NCBI GenBank assembly: GCA_963989245.1
Contig: OZ022339.1
Span: 88,112,957-88,176,956 of the forward strand
DNA length: 64,000 nucleotides
Direction of reading: 5' to 3'
Source: Nansenia antarctica
Taxonomy: Eukaryota > Chordata > Actinopteri > Argentiniformes > Microstomatidae
A program made the position numbers and the translations under genes. The notes beneath the pieces were generated by a model. It was not told the DNA's origin and did no database searches. It saw nothing but the letters and a program-made list of their open reading frames with translations. Positions 47,740 through 58,465 of this stretch are shown piece by piece (within the stretch, counting starts at the first letter, position 1; each line of letters begins with the position of its first letter).

Positions 47740-50312
47740 TGTTTTTACTTGTGTCACCACAAAGAGGCTTTGAGGACTGAATGAAGGTTCTCTAAGATTT
47801 ACAATCTCTAAAGAAGATGTACAGGTGATCAGACATACAGGTGATCAGACATACAGGTGATCAGACAGACAGGTGATCAGACATACAGGTGATCAGACAG
47901 ACAGGTGATCAGACAGACAGGTGATCAGACAGACAGGTGATCAGACAGACAGGTGATCAGACATACAGGTGATCAGACAGACAGGTGATCAGACAGACAG
48001 GTGATCAGACATACAGGTGATCAGACAGACAGGTGATCAGACATACAGGTGATCAGACATACAGGTGATCACAGACAGACAGGTGATCAGACATACAGGT
48101 GATCAGACAGACAGGTGATCAGACATACAGGTGATCAGACAGACAGGTGATCACATCTATTCTTGTGAATGCATTTTGGTTTCAGCCTCAATTGTCTATG
48201 AATTTGTCCAGCTTCTGCAGGGGGCATAGAAGCTATGGATTACACCTTGAACAAAAGGGCAAGTAGGACATACCAGCTGCCCATGTCTTCTTAGACCTGA
48301 GTCAGACATACCAGCTGCCCATGTCTTCTTAGACCAGAAGAAGTCCATCTTAGAGTCAGATGGGTCTCTTCTCTCACCTGTTGGAAGGTCTTGGTGGTGA
48401 AGCGGAGGTCTGTCTCTGACTTCAAGTCTGTGTCATTGGAGGCAGAGTCCTCCTCCTCCTCGCCCTCCTCCTCCTCCTCCTCCTCCTCTCTCCGGCCCTC
48501 CCAGGGCGACTCCCCACAGCTGAGATGGCAGCCTTGGCTGGAGGGGTTCAGACCTTCACCCTGCTCAGCATCTGGCCAAAAACATCAGGGTGCTGCGTTT
48601 CTACAAGACCATGAGCTATAGGATACAGTACTCAGTTCTGCTATAAGATACAGTACTCAGTTCTGCTATAAGATACAGTACTCAGTTCTGCTATAAAATA
48701 CAGTACTCAGTTCTGCTATAAGATACAGTACTCAGTTCTGCTATAAGATACAGTACTCAGTTCTGCTATAAGATACAGTCCTCAGTTCAGCTATAAGATA
48801 GTCCTCAGTTCAGCTATAAGATACAGTACTCAGTTCAGCTATAAGATACAGTACTCAGTTCTGCTATAAGATACAGTCCTCAGTTCAGCTATAAGATACA
48901 GTACTCAGTTCTGCTATAAGATACAGTACTCAGTTCTGCCCCTATCTTCACATGACCCTTCCCCCCGATGGGACACATGGCTCTCAAGAATGTGGGAATG
49001 CAGTGGGATTAGCTGAACAGAATCGATAGGATGCATTTTACTTTTTAACTATTTAGCAGACGCTTTTATCCAAAGCGATTTACAATTACAGATTATAGAG
49101 ACACAGTAAATTAGGGCTAAGTGCCTTACTCAAGGGCCTACTAGTGGTGGTGTTCCCAGGTCTTACTCAAGGGCCTACTAGTGGTGGTGTTCCCAGGTCT
49201 TACTCAAGGGCCTACTAGTGGTGGTGTTCCCAGGTGGGATTTGAACTCATGACCTTCTGATCACCAATCCAACTCACCATCCACTAAAACACCACACCCT
49301 CATGGCCATGTATAGTTAACGGTAGAAAACAGGGACACTGAATGAGCAGTATGGACACAAGTGCTAAACAATTGCAATATTGATAATGTATTCCTGCTTT
49401 CACATCAGGTGCTTGAAACGGATACATTGAGAGATGTTTTAAGAAATGTGAAGAAAAACCAATGTTGAACAGAAAACATACCATCTTATCTGTCTACACA
49501 GATATATCTGCACTATACTATACTACACTATACTATATACATACTATACTACACTACACTATATATATATATACTATACTACACTATACTATATCCACTG
49601 CAGCATCAACCCACCTGTGTCTCCTACCGGCCTCACAGCTGTGTCTGTTGAGGGGTTCTGCTGTGGTGGAGGTGGCTTTATCTGTCCCGTCCTCCCTGGT
49701 GTGTCTGTTGAGGGGTTCTGCTGTGATGGAGGTGGCTCTATCTGTCCCGTTCTCCCTGGTGTCGTCACCCGTGGCGCCATCGACACCCCGACCTGCCCCG
49801 CCAGCGGCCCCATGGCAGGCGCCACCTTTAGGGTCAGCAGGGAGCCCGTCCGGCTCTGCTTGATCGCCACCAGGTCAGCCGCCGCCGCCAGCATCTCCGT
49901 TGTTCCTGGCCACCAGCTCCCCCATGCCTCTGGTGCTGTCGTCCACAACCGCTGCAGAGGGACCAAGGGATGGGAGGAAAAAGAGAAGCAAAGGGATTGG
50001 ATGGAATGAAGTCATTATTTTTCATTTCATACATGTGCTCTGTGCAGGTCAAAGTATAAGACTGGGCTTACCTTTCAACACCAAGCTGCCGTCTCTCAAA
50101 TACCTCACGTTCACCACGTCAGGCATCGCCATCATCATGTCCAGCACATTGCTGAAGCCCAGGGCCTTCAGAGGCAGAGGGTGGCCCATCATGTTGATGT
50201 AGTCCTGTTTCAGTTGGTCCAGGGACAGGCCTAGCTTGCTTGATATGAGCAGGGAGCGCACCTCCTTCTTCAGCTTCGAGACCTTCTGGTCTTGGGTCAT
50301 CCTGCCTGTCAA
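45219..50312 (-). CDS. tdrd5: Tudor domain-containing protein 5 (tdrd5), with a broken exon 2
   Basis: Germline LOTUS/Tudor protein of the nuage, acting in the piRNA pathway that silences transposons in male germ cells. Nine exons with matching splice phases: 50072-50312, 49615-49951, 48378-48571, 47485-47678, 46858-47067, 46281-46347, 45847-46041, 45589-45693, 45219-45389. Exon 1 holds LOTUS domain 1 (KLKKEVRSLLISSKLGLSLD to VVNVRYLRDGSLVLK). The second ATG (50300) fits the usual start better than 50312. Exon 2 holds only the end of LOTUS 2. Exon 3 is acidic. Exons 4-6 form the Tudor domain (FYIRFNETQEARALVDMMMK; VCCVDPGDMWFYRVVVHRIL; VEVYYVDYGDLTTVDRTSLK). Exons 7-9 form the C-terminal part, ending at TAA 45219. 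About 570 residues against roughly 980 in human. A third LOTUS domain was not found. Confidence 0.92.
45484..45548. repeat. (GT)n in tdrd5 intron 8
   Basis: Dinucleotide run of about 64 bp just after the exon 8 donor. Confidence 0.95.
45784..45838. repeat. (GT)n in tdrd5 intron 7
   Basis: Dinucleotide run starting a few bases after the exon 7 donor. Confidence 0.95.
46078..46150 (-). mobile_element. Retroposon tail in tdrd5 intron 6
   Basis: (AAGTA)n followed by 'actttatttatatggcgcct' and 'caaagcgctttg': antisense LINE or SINE 3' end. Confidence 0.55.
46628..46735 (+). mobile_element. Fragment of the CAGAGCTGCCAAG element in tdrd5 intron 5
   Basis: Starts CAGAGCTGCCAAGTCTCACG, as the element at 38437 does; only about 100 bp are present. 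Confidence 0.6.
46738..46860. repeat. Tandem repeat abutting the tdrd5 exon 5 donor
   Basis: 'gaactggaccagaa' plus 'agcctacttgtctacattgc' occurs three times. The third copy overlaps the exon 5 donor (tcaa|gtaggc), so donor-like 'gtagg' sequences are repeated downstream. Confidence 0.8.
47681..47737. repeat. (CA)n at the tdrd5 exon 4 acceptor
   Basis: The run ends three bases before the acceptor of exon 4, so on the gene strand a GT run replaces the normal pyrimidine tract. Confidence 0.9.
47815..48155. repeat. 16-bp minisatellite in tdrd5 intron 3, about 21 copies
   Basis: Unit 'caggtgatcagacata' alternating with 'caggtgatcagacaga'. Confidence 0.95.
48613..48945. repeat. 25-bp minisatellite in tdrd5 intron 2, about 13 copies
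   Basis: Unit 'ctataagatacagtactcag' plus 'ttctg'; some copies have gtcctcagttcag. Confidence 0.95.
49035..49300 (-). mobile_element. tRNA-derived SINE in tdrd5 intron 2
   Basis: 'gcagacgcttttatccaaag' at the 3' end and 'gggatttgaactcatgacc' (complemented B-box) at the head. The segment 'cttactcaagggcctactag' is tripled at 49127-49232. Confidence 0.8.
49615..49951 (-). pseudogene. tdrd5: tdrd5 exon 2 with frame-changing deletion
   Basis: After a good acceptor (ctctgcag) the exon-1 frame continues VVDDSTRGMGELVARNN, as expected after LOTUS 1. It then meets, without gap and one base out of frame, EMLAAAADLVAIKQSRTGSL, the end of LOTUS 2. The intervening 60 or so residues expected from the family are absent, and the exon-1 frame stops at 49875-49877. 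The downstream frame leads cleanly into exon 3 through donor 'acag|gtgggt'. Either the gene is inactivated, or the assembly dropped a segment here. Confidence 0.8.
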
Positions 50313-50689
50313 CTGTCAGACCAAGGAGAGATGAGGAGAACAGATACTTTAGTACAAACCTAACAACATTTCAAAATGTTATAGTGACAATCAAATTAAA
50401 CCCATGTTTCTTAGGCTGCTAGTTACTCACGACCTGTTCTTTTCTTTTCTTTTTTAAGGTATTATTTTTTAAGTCCAACCAAGTCAACTCGAATCTGCAA
50501 AGCAATTTATTTAGAGAAGAACGTTATCTATCCATTTTGTTGGCCAATAGTGTCTTCTATGGATGCAAAGCAACTTACTCACTACTTGAATAACAGTTCA
50601 GCCAAGTCGATTCACGAGAGAGAAGTCAAATAAAGACACGTATTGGCAGTGGTTTTTAAGTCGCTGTTCTCACACTTCAGCGAGTAACC
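50313..50689. promoter_or_regulatory. tdrd5 5' flank
   Basis: Position makes it the likely 5' UTR and promoter. No clear TATA or other motif is visible, so nothing more is claimed. Confidence 0.3.
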
Positions 50690-50885
50690 TTATAACCGTA
50701 ACCCTAACTAACCTAGGTTAACTAACCCTCACCAACCTAACCTAGGTTAACTAACCCTAACCAACCTAACCTTAGGTTAACTAACCCTAACCAACCTAAC
50801 CTAGGTTAACTTACCCTAACCAACCTAACCTAGGTTAACTAACCCTAACCAACCTAACCTTAGGTTAACTAACCCTAACCCAGCA
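50690..50885. repeat. About 31-bp telomere-like minisatellite upstream of tdrd5
   Basis: 'taaccctaaccaacctaacc' plus 'taggttaac' repeats about six times, 400 bp upstream of the tdrd5 start. Each unit has the palindrome AACCTAGGTT. Confidence 0.85.
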
Positions 50886-50984
50886 TTGACTTCATAGCTA
50901 GCTAGCTAGTTAGCGACCATGGTACATCTGTCTTATCAACATTGTTGCACGACAGTTGCAGCTTGCAGAATATAATATAATTAG

Positions 50985-51300
50985 GTATGCACCGAAATGA
51001 AAATTCTTGGCCGAGGCCGAAGCCCAATTTAAGGAAACACTTGGCCGAATACCGAATGTGTATCGGCAGTTTTTAATTTAATCATTGCATAAACTAAATA
51101 CAGTTTGCTTTTTATTCATGCTTCTCAAAGAAAGAAATTGAGATTGAAAAAAAATAACTTTTATTGAACATTCCAGCAGACATCAGTCTATACCAACAAA
51201 GCACAATAAATAAAATAAATCAGTCAAATTAAATGTTTTGTTTTCCCTGAATAGCTGCTGAAAGAAAATCTTTCATCAATGTAGGCCGAAGCTTTATTCA
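50985..51300 (+). mobile_element. hAT-like element end
   Basis: 'aggtatgcaccgaaatgaaa' followed by 'attcttggccgaggccgaag' is the usual left end of a fish hAT family. The right end was not found. 51301-52579 shows only weak frames and no recognised gene. Confidence 0.5.
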
Positions 51301-52579
51301 TGACTTGTGTTAACAATCCCCAGATGAGAGTGTTACATTCGTTTTCTTAAGATAGGATAATGAATAAATCTGTTCAATGGGCATTTGCCTACTGTTAATC
51401 AGTGCCTACTGTTAATCAGTATTTAGCCTGTATGGTGTATATGAAGATGTTATAGCTAGCTAGCTACGATTTATCATGAAAATAATGAACAGCAAGCTAG
51501 ATCCAAAACTAGGGCTGGTGGAGGAGGGCAAGTGTCACATTGGACAGACTACCAAAACAGAAAAATAAAGTATCTTAACGACAGCAAAAGTGATGGATGT
51601 CAGAAATAGCCTACATTATCTGGAGATTCAATAAGGTACTTTTATATGACAGGATATGGGTTAGGGTTATATGACACCTGTAGCGAGATAGATAGATAGA
51701 GCCAAAACAAAGCTGGTCCCGCTGATGCAGGCAAAAAGGAAAGTTCTAGACGAGGTGAAATCTTTCATGTCATTTCTGTCAAATACCTTCGAATATGACT
51801 TGACAAAAAGTGCCACCGTTTGTGACAGATTTGGACTTGACAGAAGACAATTTTGAGGAAGAGTTGATGGAGGTGCGTGCGATGGATTGTCACTTGGGTC
51901 CCAAATGTCCCATTGGCGAGAAAGTCTGCTAGCATGATGTGTAGGTTGAGCCGAAAATGTACCTGTTATGGGGGTTTACACCTAAAGATCCCGAACACCT
52001 GCCCTCTACAGCTGCTCAATGCGGTCCCCATCCATCCCTCTTCACCCACTGAGCTATGGAACACTCACTGTCATTGCAATGGCTAGACTGTAGCACACGT
52101 GACCCGGGGTTGAGAGATGGTGTGGCGCACTAGTTGGGGGAAAAGTGGACCTGATTACCCAGGGCCCCAGCAGGGAGAGGGCCCTTGAAAGTCCTGGAAT
52201 TAAAGTTTTGTTTTCTTTGTAATGTTCTTTATTTCGAGTGAATTAGTGTCATAACTTATTTAAGTTTGTTGATTACATTAATTGAGAGCATGAACTCTGT
52301 GCCACAGCTCTCCCAACATATTGGAAGATCTGTGAGACAGAGAGAGACCTCTTTGGCGCAAAATGGTTTAGTCCATGGGTCGTTTGCCTGTCTGTGTACG
52401 GCTCGCTCTCTGTGTCTCGATAGGCATCGTTTTGGTATGGCAATTAATGGCACTCGCCTTAAAAAACCTGTATTTTCCCCCTGAAAATGAAATCTGAAAC
52501 ACGTTTTGTCATTTTTGTGATTTTATTTTTGTGGACCAGAGGACCTGAGGGATCTAGAGACCAGTACCAGATGACCTGA

Positions 52580-53430
52580 GGGATCTAGTGGGTGTGTATT
52601 CTAAAACCATGTCTGACGTAGTCGAGAGCGAGACCATGTAGTGCCTTGTAGACCAATAAAATAATCTTAAAATCAATTCTACAACTATTAGGTGGCCAGT
52701 GCAGCGATGTTAAAACAGGTGTAATGTGTGCTCTCCTTTTAGTTCTGGTTAAAACACGAGCAGCTGAATTTTGTACAATCTGGAGTTGATCAATGGCTTT
52801 TTTAGGTAGACCACAGAGGAGAGCATTACAATAGTCCATTACAATAGTCCGGCTAGTAATACAAGTGTGCACTAGTATCTCAGTATTCGCATGGGAGAGA
52901 AACTGGCAATATTTTTAAAGTGATAGAACGCAGATTTGCTTACATTCCTGATGTGGGCATCGGAAGTTAAATTGGAATAAATGATGACACCAAGGTTTTT
53001 GCCCTGGTGCTTAGGACTGAGTGCCTGTGACTTCAATTTAGAGGTCAGTTTCTCTCTCAGAGCCTCTGCTCCAATGACAAGTACCTCTGTTTTGCCCTGG
53101 TTGAGCTGAATGAAGTTCTGAGCCATCCAAGCATTAATGTCTATAATACAGTCTTGGTGGGAATCAATAGGGCTTCAGGAGACACAGCAATATAGAGCTG
53201 AGTGTCATCAGGAGACACAGCGATATAGAGCTGAGTGTCATCAGGAGACACAGCGATATAGAGCTGAGTGTCATCAGGAGACACAGCGATATAGAGCTGA
53301 GTGTCATCAGGAGACACAGCGATATAGAGCTGAGTGTCATCGGCGTAGCTGTGAAAATTGGTGCCATGTCACCTGATGATACTGCCAAGGGGCAGCACAT
53401 ATAAACTGAATATAGAAACTGTGGTGTAAT
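52580..53430 (-). pseudogene. L2 LINE reverse transcriptase fragment
   Basis: On the minus strand: LPLG then SYADDTQLYIAVSPD (catalytic YADD box, tandemly amplified at 53170-53345), MAQNFIQLNQGKTEVLVIGA, KNLGVIIYSNLTSDAHIRNV, then after a frameshift near 52872 VMDYCNALLCGLPKKAIDQL and LQIVQNSAARVLTRTKRRAH. This is the palm-to-thumb part of L2 ORF2. No endonuclease and no 3' end. Confidence 0.85.
53170..53345 (-). repeat. 33-bp in-frame repeat of the RT active-site box, 5 copies
   Basis: Unit 'atcaggagacacagcgatat' plus 'agagctgagtgtc'. On the coding strand each unit is eleven codons, D-T-Q-L-Y-I-A-V-S-P-D, directly following the YADD box of the L2 fragment. Confidence 0.9.
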
Positions 53431-53939
53431 TTCTGATTGGTGAAACCAATATGTATACAAATACCATGAAATAAAAGCTGAACATCTCTACTTTAACCTA
53501 ATATTAATGGTTTGCCGAAAGAGGAAACAATGCTTCACTGTCTCACTTACGCAGGGCACTGTATATGTACCTCACTTTGTCCACTAGAGGGCCTCAATCC
53601 ATCACAGTTGTATTAACCCAGTTCACATTTCCTTGACAACATTATTTCAAGAACAGTTAAAAACCACCAGCCCAGATGGGCCACCACTTTAGAGGGGCGA
53701 GTGTAGAGAAAAAATGATTAATTCTTTATGGTTGAGATGGTAAACTCAATCCTCATTATCAGAGAATTACCCTTAACTGGCTCAACCTTAATTCTCTCAT
53801 TTAATTGGAATGATCAAGTGATGAAACTAAAACAAACCTCTGTGTGACCACGTGAAGAGGGGGGAACTGGTAACTGGTCAACGTTGTCGGCCACAATGAG
53901 AGTGGTGTCCTTCAGGAAACCTGGCTATCAGCAATACTC
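53431..53939. other. No gene recognised
   Basis: No domain in any frame. Confidence 0.4.
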
Positions 53940-54429
53940 ATCATGTGCCTCCTTTAGGGCAAGCATGTCCAGAGCTATCAACACACTGCTGCTCACGGGC
54001 TTTGTTTTCTCCAGAGGCTGACTAGAAGGAAGAATGTAATGTTATCACATTCTGAATTATCTGCGTCTCTCAAGCAAAACACACACTTCCAAGAGCTCCT
54101 AAATAGACCTCCCCCAGAAACATCACCAGAGATCAGCAGTACACCATTGGAAATACTGAAGGTCAACTGTGGGAGGATCTCGAAGGGTGAAATAACCAGA
54201 GCCATCAAAAGTTGAAGGCTGGAAAAGCACCAGGAGTTGATAACATCCCTGATATTCTGAAAGCCGATCCCAAAGCGTCCACAGAGGTTCTATACCCCCT
54301 CCTCAACAAGATCTGGGATACAGAGACAACCCCGATAGAACGGGCTTAGTGGTCAACATTCCAAAAAGAGGAAACCTTAGCGAATGCAACAACTGGAGAG
54401 GCATAATGCGTCTGTCCACCCCTAGCAAG

Positions 54430-55221
54430 GACAACACTAAAGGCACCATCAAGAGGGCACAGCAGCGGCTATACACCCTGAGATGCCTCAAGAAACAACA
54501 CAGCAAGCAGGAGATGCTGGTGGCCTTCTACCACGGCGCAGTGGAGAGCATCCTCACCTTCGGCATCTCCAACTGGTACCACAGCTGCACGGCAGCGGAG
54601 AGAAACGATCTACAGAGAGTCGTGAGAACAGCACAGGGGATCACCGGCGCCACCCTCCCCTCTCTGGAGGAGCTGTACAAAACACGCTGTCTCAGGAGGG
54701 CCTCCAAGATCTCCAAGGACCCGACCCACCCTGGGCACGAACACTTTGTCAAGCTGCCCTCGAACAGGAGGTACAGGACCCCGGCCGCTAGGACAAACAG
54801 ACTGAAGGACAGCTTCTACCACAGGGCCGTCAAGGCCCTGAACACAGAAAAGGCCTAAGTTCTGGGCCCAGGACAAGTCCGGACGGATTGTATGGCAGCT
54901 AGTGCTGAGGCACAAACATGTACATTTTCAAGCCTGCAAACTGTGACACTTTAAAAAAATGTGAAAAAATACTTTCTTGTGAAATATGACAACCCTATTT
55001 GACTATCTGTGCAGTATAGTACAGTGGATTGTGTACATAGCCTCTATTGATGTAAACCAGCTCCTTATCTTCTTGTGATTTTATGCATCTATGCTTTTTC
55101 CAAAATGTGTTTCTTTTTCCTTTCTTAAACACCAGGGGAGCCTCCCCTCCTAAATTTCGTTGTTTGGTACCTGTACTGTAACAATGACAAATAAAGTCTA
55201 TCTATCTATCTATCTATCTAT
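54430..55221 (+). mobile_element. Rex1-type LINE, short 5'-truncated copy
   Basis: Begins 'acaacactaaaggcaccatc', ends in (TCTA)n after 'aatgacaaataaagtctatc', and is flanked by CTAGCAAG (54422-54429 and 55222-55229). Its coding part, ending at 54858, keeps the C-terminal RT domain in frame (GTIKRAQQRLYTLRCLKKQH to KALNTEKA). Confidence 0.92.
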
Positions 55222-55230
55222 CTAGCAAGG

Positions 55231-56700
55231 TTCTCTGTAGGATTATCTTAGATAGGATACAAGCAGCCTTGGATGACCAGTTGAGGAAGGAGCAAGCAGG
55301 TTTTAGGAAGGATAAGTCATGCACAGACCACATTGCTACCCTGCAGGACTGTCTCCTTTCCCCTCTGATTTTCCTCATTGCCATAGACTGGATCATGAGA
55401 AGAACAACTGAAAACCATAGGACAGGAATCCAGTGGACCCCGTTCACCCAGCTCGAGGACCTAGATTTCGCAGACGACCTCGCACTACTCTCCGAAAACC
55501 ACACACACTTGCAACAGAAGACAGATAGGCTACAGACTAACAGTGACCAGCTTGGACTCAAGATCAACATCGGGAAAACTAAGACCATGAAGCTAAACCA
55601 GAAAACACATGACCCAATCACACTCAGGGGAGAGGCCATAGAGGACGTGGAGCACTTCACATACCTAGGGAGCAACATCAGCAGGGATGGAGGAGCAGAC
55701 AGGGACATAGTAGCACGCATCAGCAAAGCACAAGTAGCCTTCAATATACTCAGGCCCATCTGGCTGTCCAAGCAACTCTCCAACAACACAAAGCTACGGA
55801 TCTTCAATACCAATGTGAAGACTGTCCTGCTCTACGGCTCTGAAACGTGGAGGACCACCGAGGGCCTCACAAGCAAGATCCAGGTGTTTGTCAACAAATG
55901 CCTGCGGTACATCCTCAAGCTGTGGTGGCCCATCAGAATCACAAATGAAGAGCTGTGGAGAATAACAAACCAGGACAGCATAGCTACCACCATCAAAAGG
56001 AGAAAGTGGAGCTGCATAGGGCACACCCTTAGGAAGGACTCCAACAACATCACTAGACAGGCCTTGGACTACAACCCGCAATGGAAGAGGAAAGCTGGAA
56101 GGCCGAAAAACACCTGGAGACTAGGGATGCTCCGATCTGGATTTTTTGGGCCGATACCGATCACCGATTTTTTTCCTCAAGATCAACCGATACCGATACC
56201 GATACCGATTTTAAAAAAAATACATAACTGTAGGCCTACTGACTGGATAGCCTACATATTTTTTGCTTTTTAGACAAAAGTTTTGATCCATTAGGCACCA
56301 AGCAAACGCAGACCCATTTTTATGGCATAGTAAAGGTCTGGCCTATCACCCAGTTAGGGCCTGAAGCCCAATTCAGTCGATATGGCTGTATAAAAGACAT
56401 CATAAACGTGGCCTTCATGGTTTACATACTGTTACGTCCTCCTATGTTTTCTGTTCAGTTATCTGTCTTCCCCAGGAAAAGAAAAAAAAAAAAAAAAAAA
56501 AATCGGTTTTTGCGATCGGCCATTTTTGCCGATCACCGATCGAGTCATTTGGAGTGAAATCGGCCGATTTAAATCGGTGGCCGATAAATCGGAGCATCCC
56601 TACTGGAGACGTTCCACACTCCAAGACCTGAAGAACATCGGGGTGAGCTGGCAAGAAACAAAGGCCCAGGCCCAAAAGAGAGTGAGATGGAGAGCTCTGG
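55231..56700 (+). pseudogene. Reverse transcriptase of the host LINE, deleted and interrupted
   Basis: From 55231 the frame resumes as ALDDQLRKEQAGFRKDKSCT, then jumps from HIATLQD straight to CLLSPLIFLIAIDWIMRRTT, an in-frame loss of the palm block that should hold the first catalytic aspartate. FADDLALLSE (FADD box), YLGSNISRDG and LLYGSETWRT follow. The MITE interrupts it after PKNTWR, and the rest resumes at 56611. Inactive. Confidence 0.8.
56122..56602. mobile_element. hAT MITE with perfect duplication
   Basis: Inverted ends TAGGGATGCTCCGAT and ATCGGAGCATCCCTA, and an exact 8-bp duplication CTGGAGAC at 56114-56121 and 56603-56610. 481 bp, rich in 'ccgataccgat' and 'aatcggcc' motifs, no ORF. 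Confidence 0.96.
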
Positions 56701-57511
56701 TGGACGCCCTATGCCCCTCAACGGGGTGAAGAGGACTAACTAACTAACTAACTGTGTTTCCTTGCTTCCTGGTGGTTGTCTTTCTAACAGCAGACGCAGA
56801 GAAAAACACAAATTCTCAATGGTAGCCATGGTGTCCCTGATGAGCGGGATGTCAGAAGACCGATGGATTGAATGCGTGGCTTCGGCAATGTGTCAATAGT
56901 GCCGGTGTAGGTACCAGATCTGCTCGGCCTGCCAGATCTGCTCGGGGTCCTGCCATTACTGATGACGACATTATGATGATGACGTGACACATTATGATTG
57001 GCTGTACGTCTGAACGCTGGTTCATCAATTTTGCATTTACATTCATGGAAGTGTGTTGTAGTGCGATAAGATAATCCGACTGTAGTCTAAAAAATAAAGA
57101 ACATAGTTTGTATATTGCCAAGTTGTAAGAAACAGCCCTACTCTCTGGGTAAACAATATTTTTCTTGTTCAGATATAAAACAGTTTCTTCTTATTACACT
57201 ACACACCTTCATGCATTACACTCAAAGCTAGTTAGCTATGAATTTATATTACTGTACTTATTACTGATATTCTGAGTCAGGGCAAGGTAGGCCAGCTTCA
57301 TGTGTCCCACCCCTTACCAAAGGAAAGAACAGATGCAGTACACAGCTTGTACCTTCTTCTGGACCAGCAATGACAACATTTTCAGGGTCTAGTGGGGACC
57401 CTACAGGGTCAGGATTCGCTAGACTGGGCCTGACTTCAAAAGTAAAAGACGAGACGTTGTGATCTGCCGTGGACCTGTTTCCCTTTTATTGAAGTGTATG
57501 GCTAGGGGATT

Positions 57512-57553
57512 CACACGCATTCATTCATTCATTCATTCATTCATTCATTCATT
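57512..57553. repeat. (CATT)n microsatellite
   Basis: About ten ATTC units inside the element. Confidence 0.9.
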
Positions 57554-57787
57554 AATGAAGCTTGCACACATGGGAATGTCAAGAGCATCTCTGACCTCAG
57601 ACATAAACAAATCATAATCAACATGAAGCTCAAACTCAAACAAAAAATTATCCATCAATTCCTGATGTTCTTCTTTATCGTGTGCCTCAAGCAGTTTCTT
57701 TTCAACGTCCCTTTGCTGTGTTTGTCCCATCCTAAGAAACTGAGGTTCTTTTAACTTCCCTTTCAGCCGGTGGACGTTCTTGCTCAC
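57545..57787 (-). CDS. Unknown 80-codon ORF in the 1.05-kb element
   Basis: Starts MSKNVHRLKGKLKEPQFLRM and contains acidic, leucine-rich helices (EFELHVDYDLFMSEVRDALD), ending at the (CATT)n tract. I recognise no family. It begins about 20 bp inside the right arm, so it may be a remnant of the element's own gene. Coding status is uncertain. Confidence 0.3.
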   Translation of the reverse strand: MSKNVHRLKGKLKEPQFLRMGQTQQRDVEKKLLEAHDKEEHQELMDNFLFEFELHVDYDLFMSEVRDALDIPMCASFINE

Positions 57788-58465
57788 CCACTCAAGTCCC
57801 AGGAGCGTTCAGACGTACAGCCAATCATAATGTGTTACGTCATCATCATAATGTGTCACGTGATCACAGCCAATCCTAATGTGAAACGTCATCAGTAATG
57901 GCAGGACCCCGAGCAGATCTGGCAGGCCGAGCAGATCTCGTACCTACACCGGTAATACTCCGTTAACATGCCCACTCATAGCCCTTACCTGCCCTCTGAG
58001 ATATTCAATCTCCAGACCGCACTTCTCCAATTGAGATAGGATGGCTGGCTACTGTAATAAACCCCTCAAAAAAAGTTCGGAAACGTTATTTTGGTTGATT
58101 ATTCCTCCCCTTTAATAATACCAATTGGTATTGTATTTTATATCGTTGGAAAGCCTGATTAGTCACCTTTACAACGAGGTACAACTTTTAAGGATCATGC
58201 ATTCGTGGAATGAGCAACACAGCTAAACGTGTGGGTAGCGGCCCAAATTTATTTTGGCAAAATTCCCTGTATTCTTCTGTTGGTATTCACTCCCGTTTTG
58301 AGTTGCTTCTTGGTGGATTGGATGATTGCACTCTCCCACAGTAATAAGGAAAAAACAAGACATATTGGCCATTTTTACACTTTATTCATTTGACACTGTC
58401 AGGGACCTCAGTAGCGTGTGGAAGATCCATACGCAGTCACAACAGCTTCTCACCTCCTCCTCATG

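Larger units (their letters stand above)
53940..56752 (+). mobile_element. LINE with nested Rex1 and hAT insertions
   Basis: Coding traces begin near 54190 ('GWKSTRS' region) and run through VVNIPKRGNLSECNNWRGIM to a 3' end with an (AACT)n tail at 56737-56752. It is split by a Rex1 copy (54430-55221) and by a MITE (56122-56602). It belongs to the LINE type often annotated as a fish 'endonuclease-reverse transcriptase' with a GSETWR block; I do not assign its clade. Confidence 0.8.
56902..57952. mobile_element. 1.05-kb inverted-repeat element with a small ORF
   Basis: Arms of about 117-145 bp (56902-57018 and 57808-57952) are inverted: CCGGTGTAGGTACCAGATCT on the left against CCGGTGTAGGTACGAGATCT as the complement on the right, then 'gctcggcctgccagatctgc'. 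The right arm holds an extra partial duplication of 'cacattatgatgatgacgt'. No target duplication longer than a possible TA was found. The superfamily is unknown. Confidence 0.75.
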
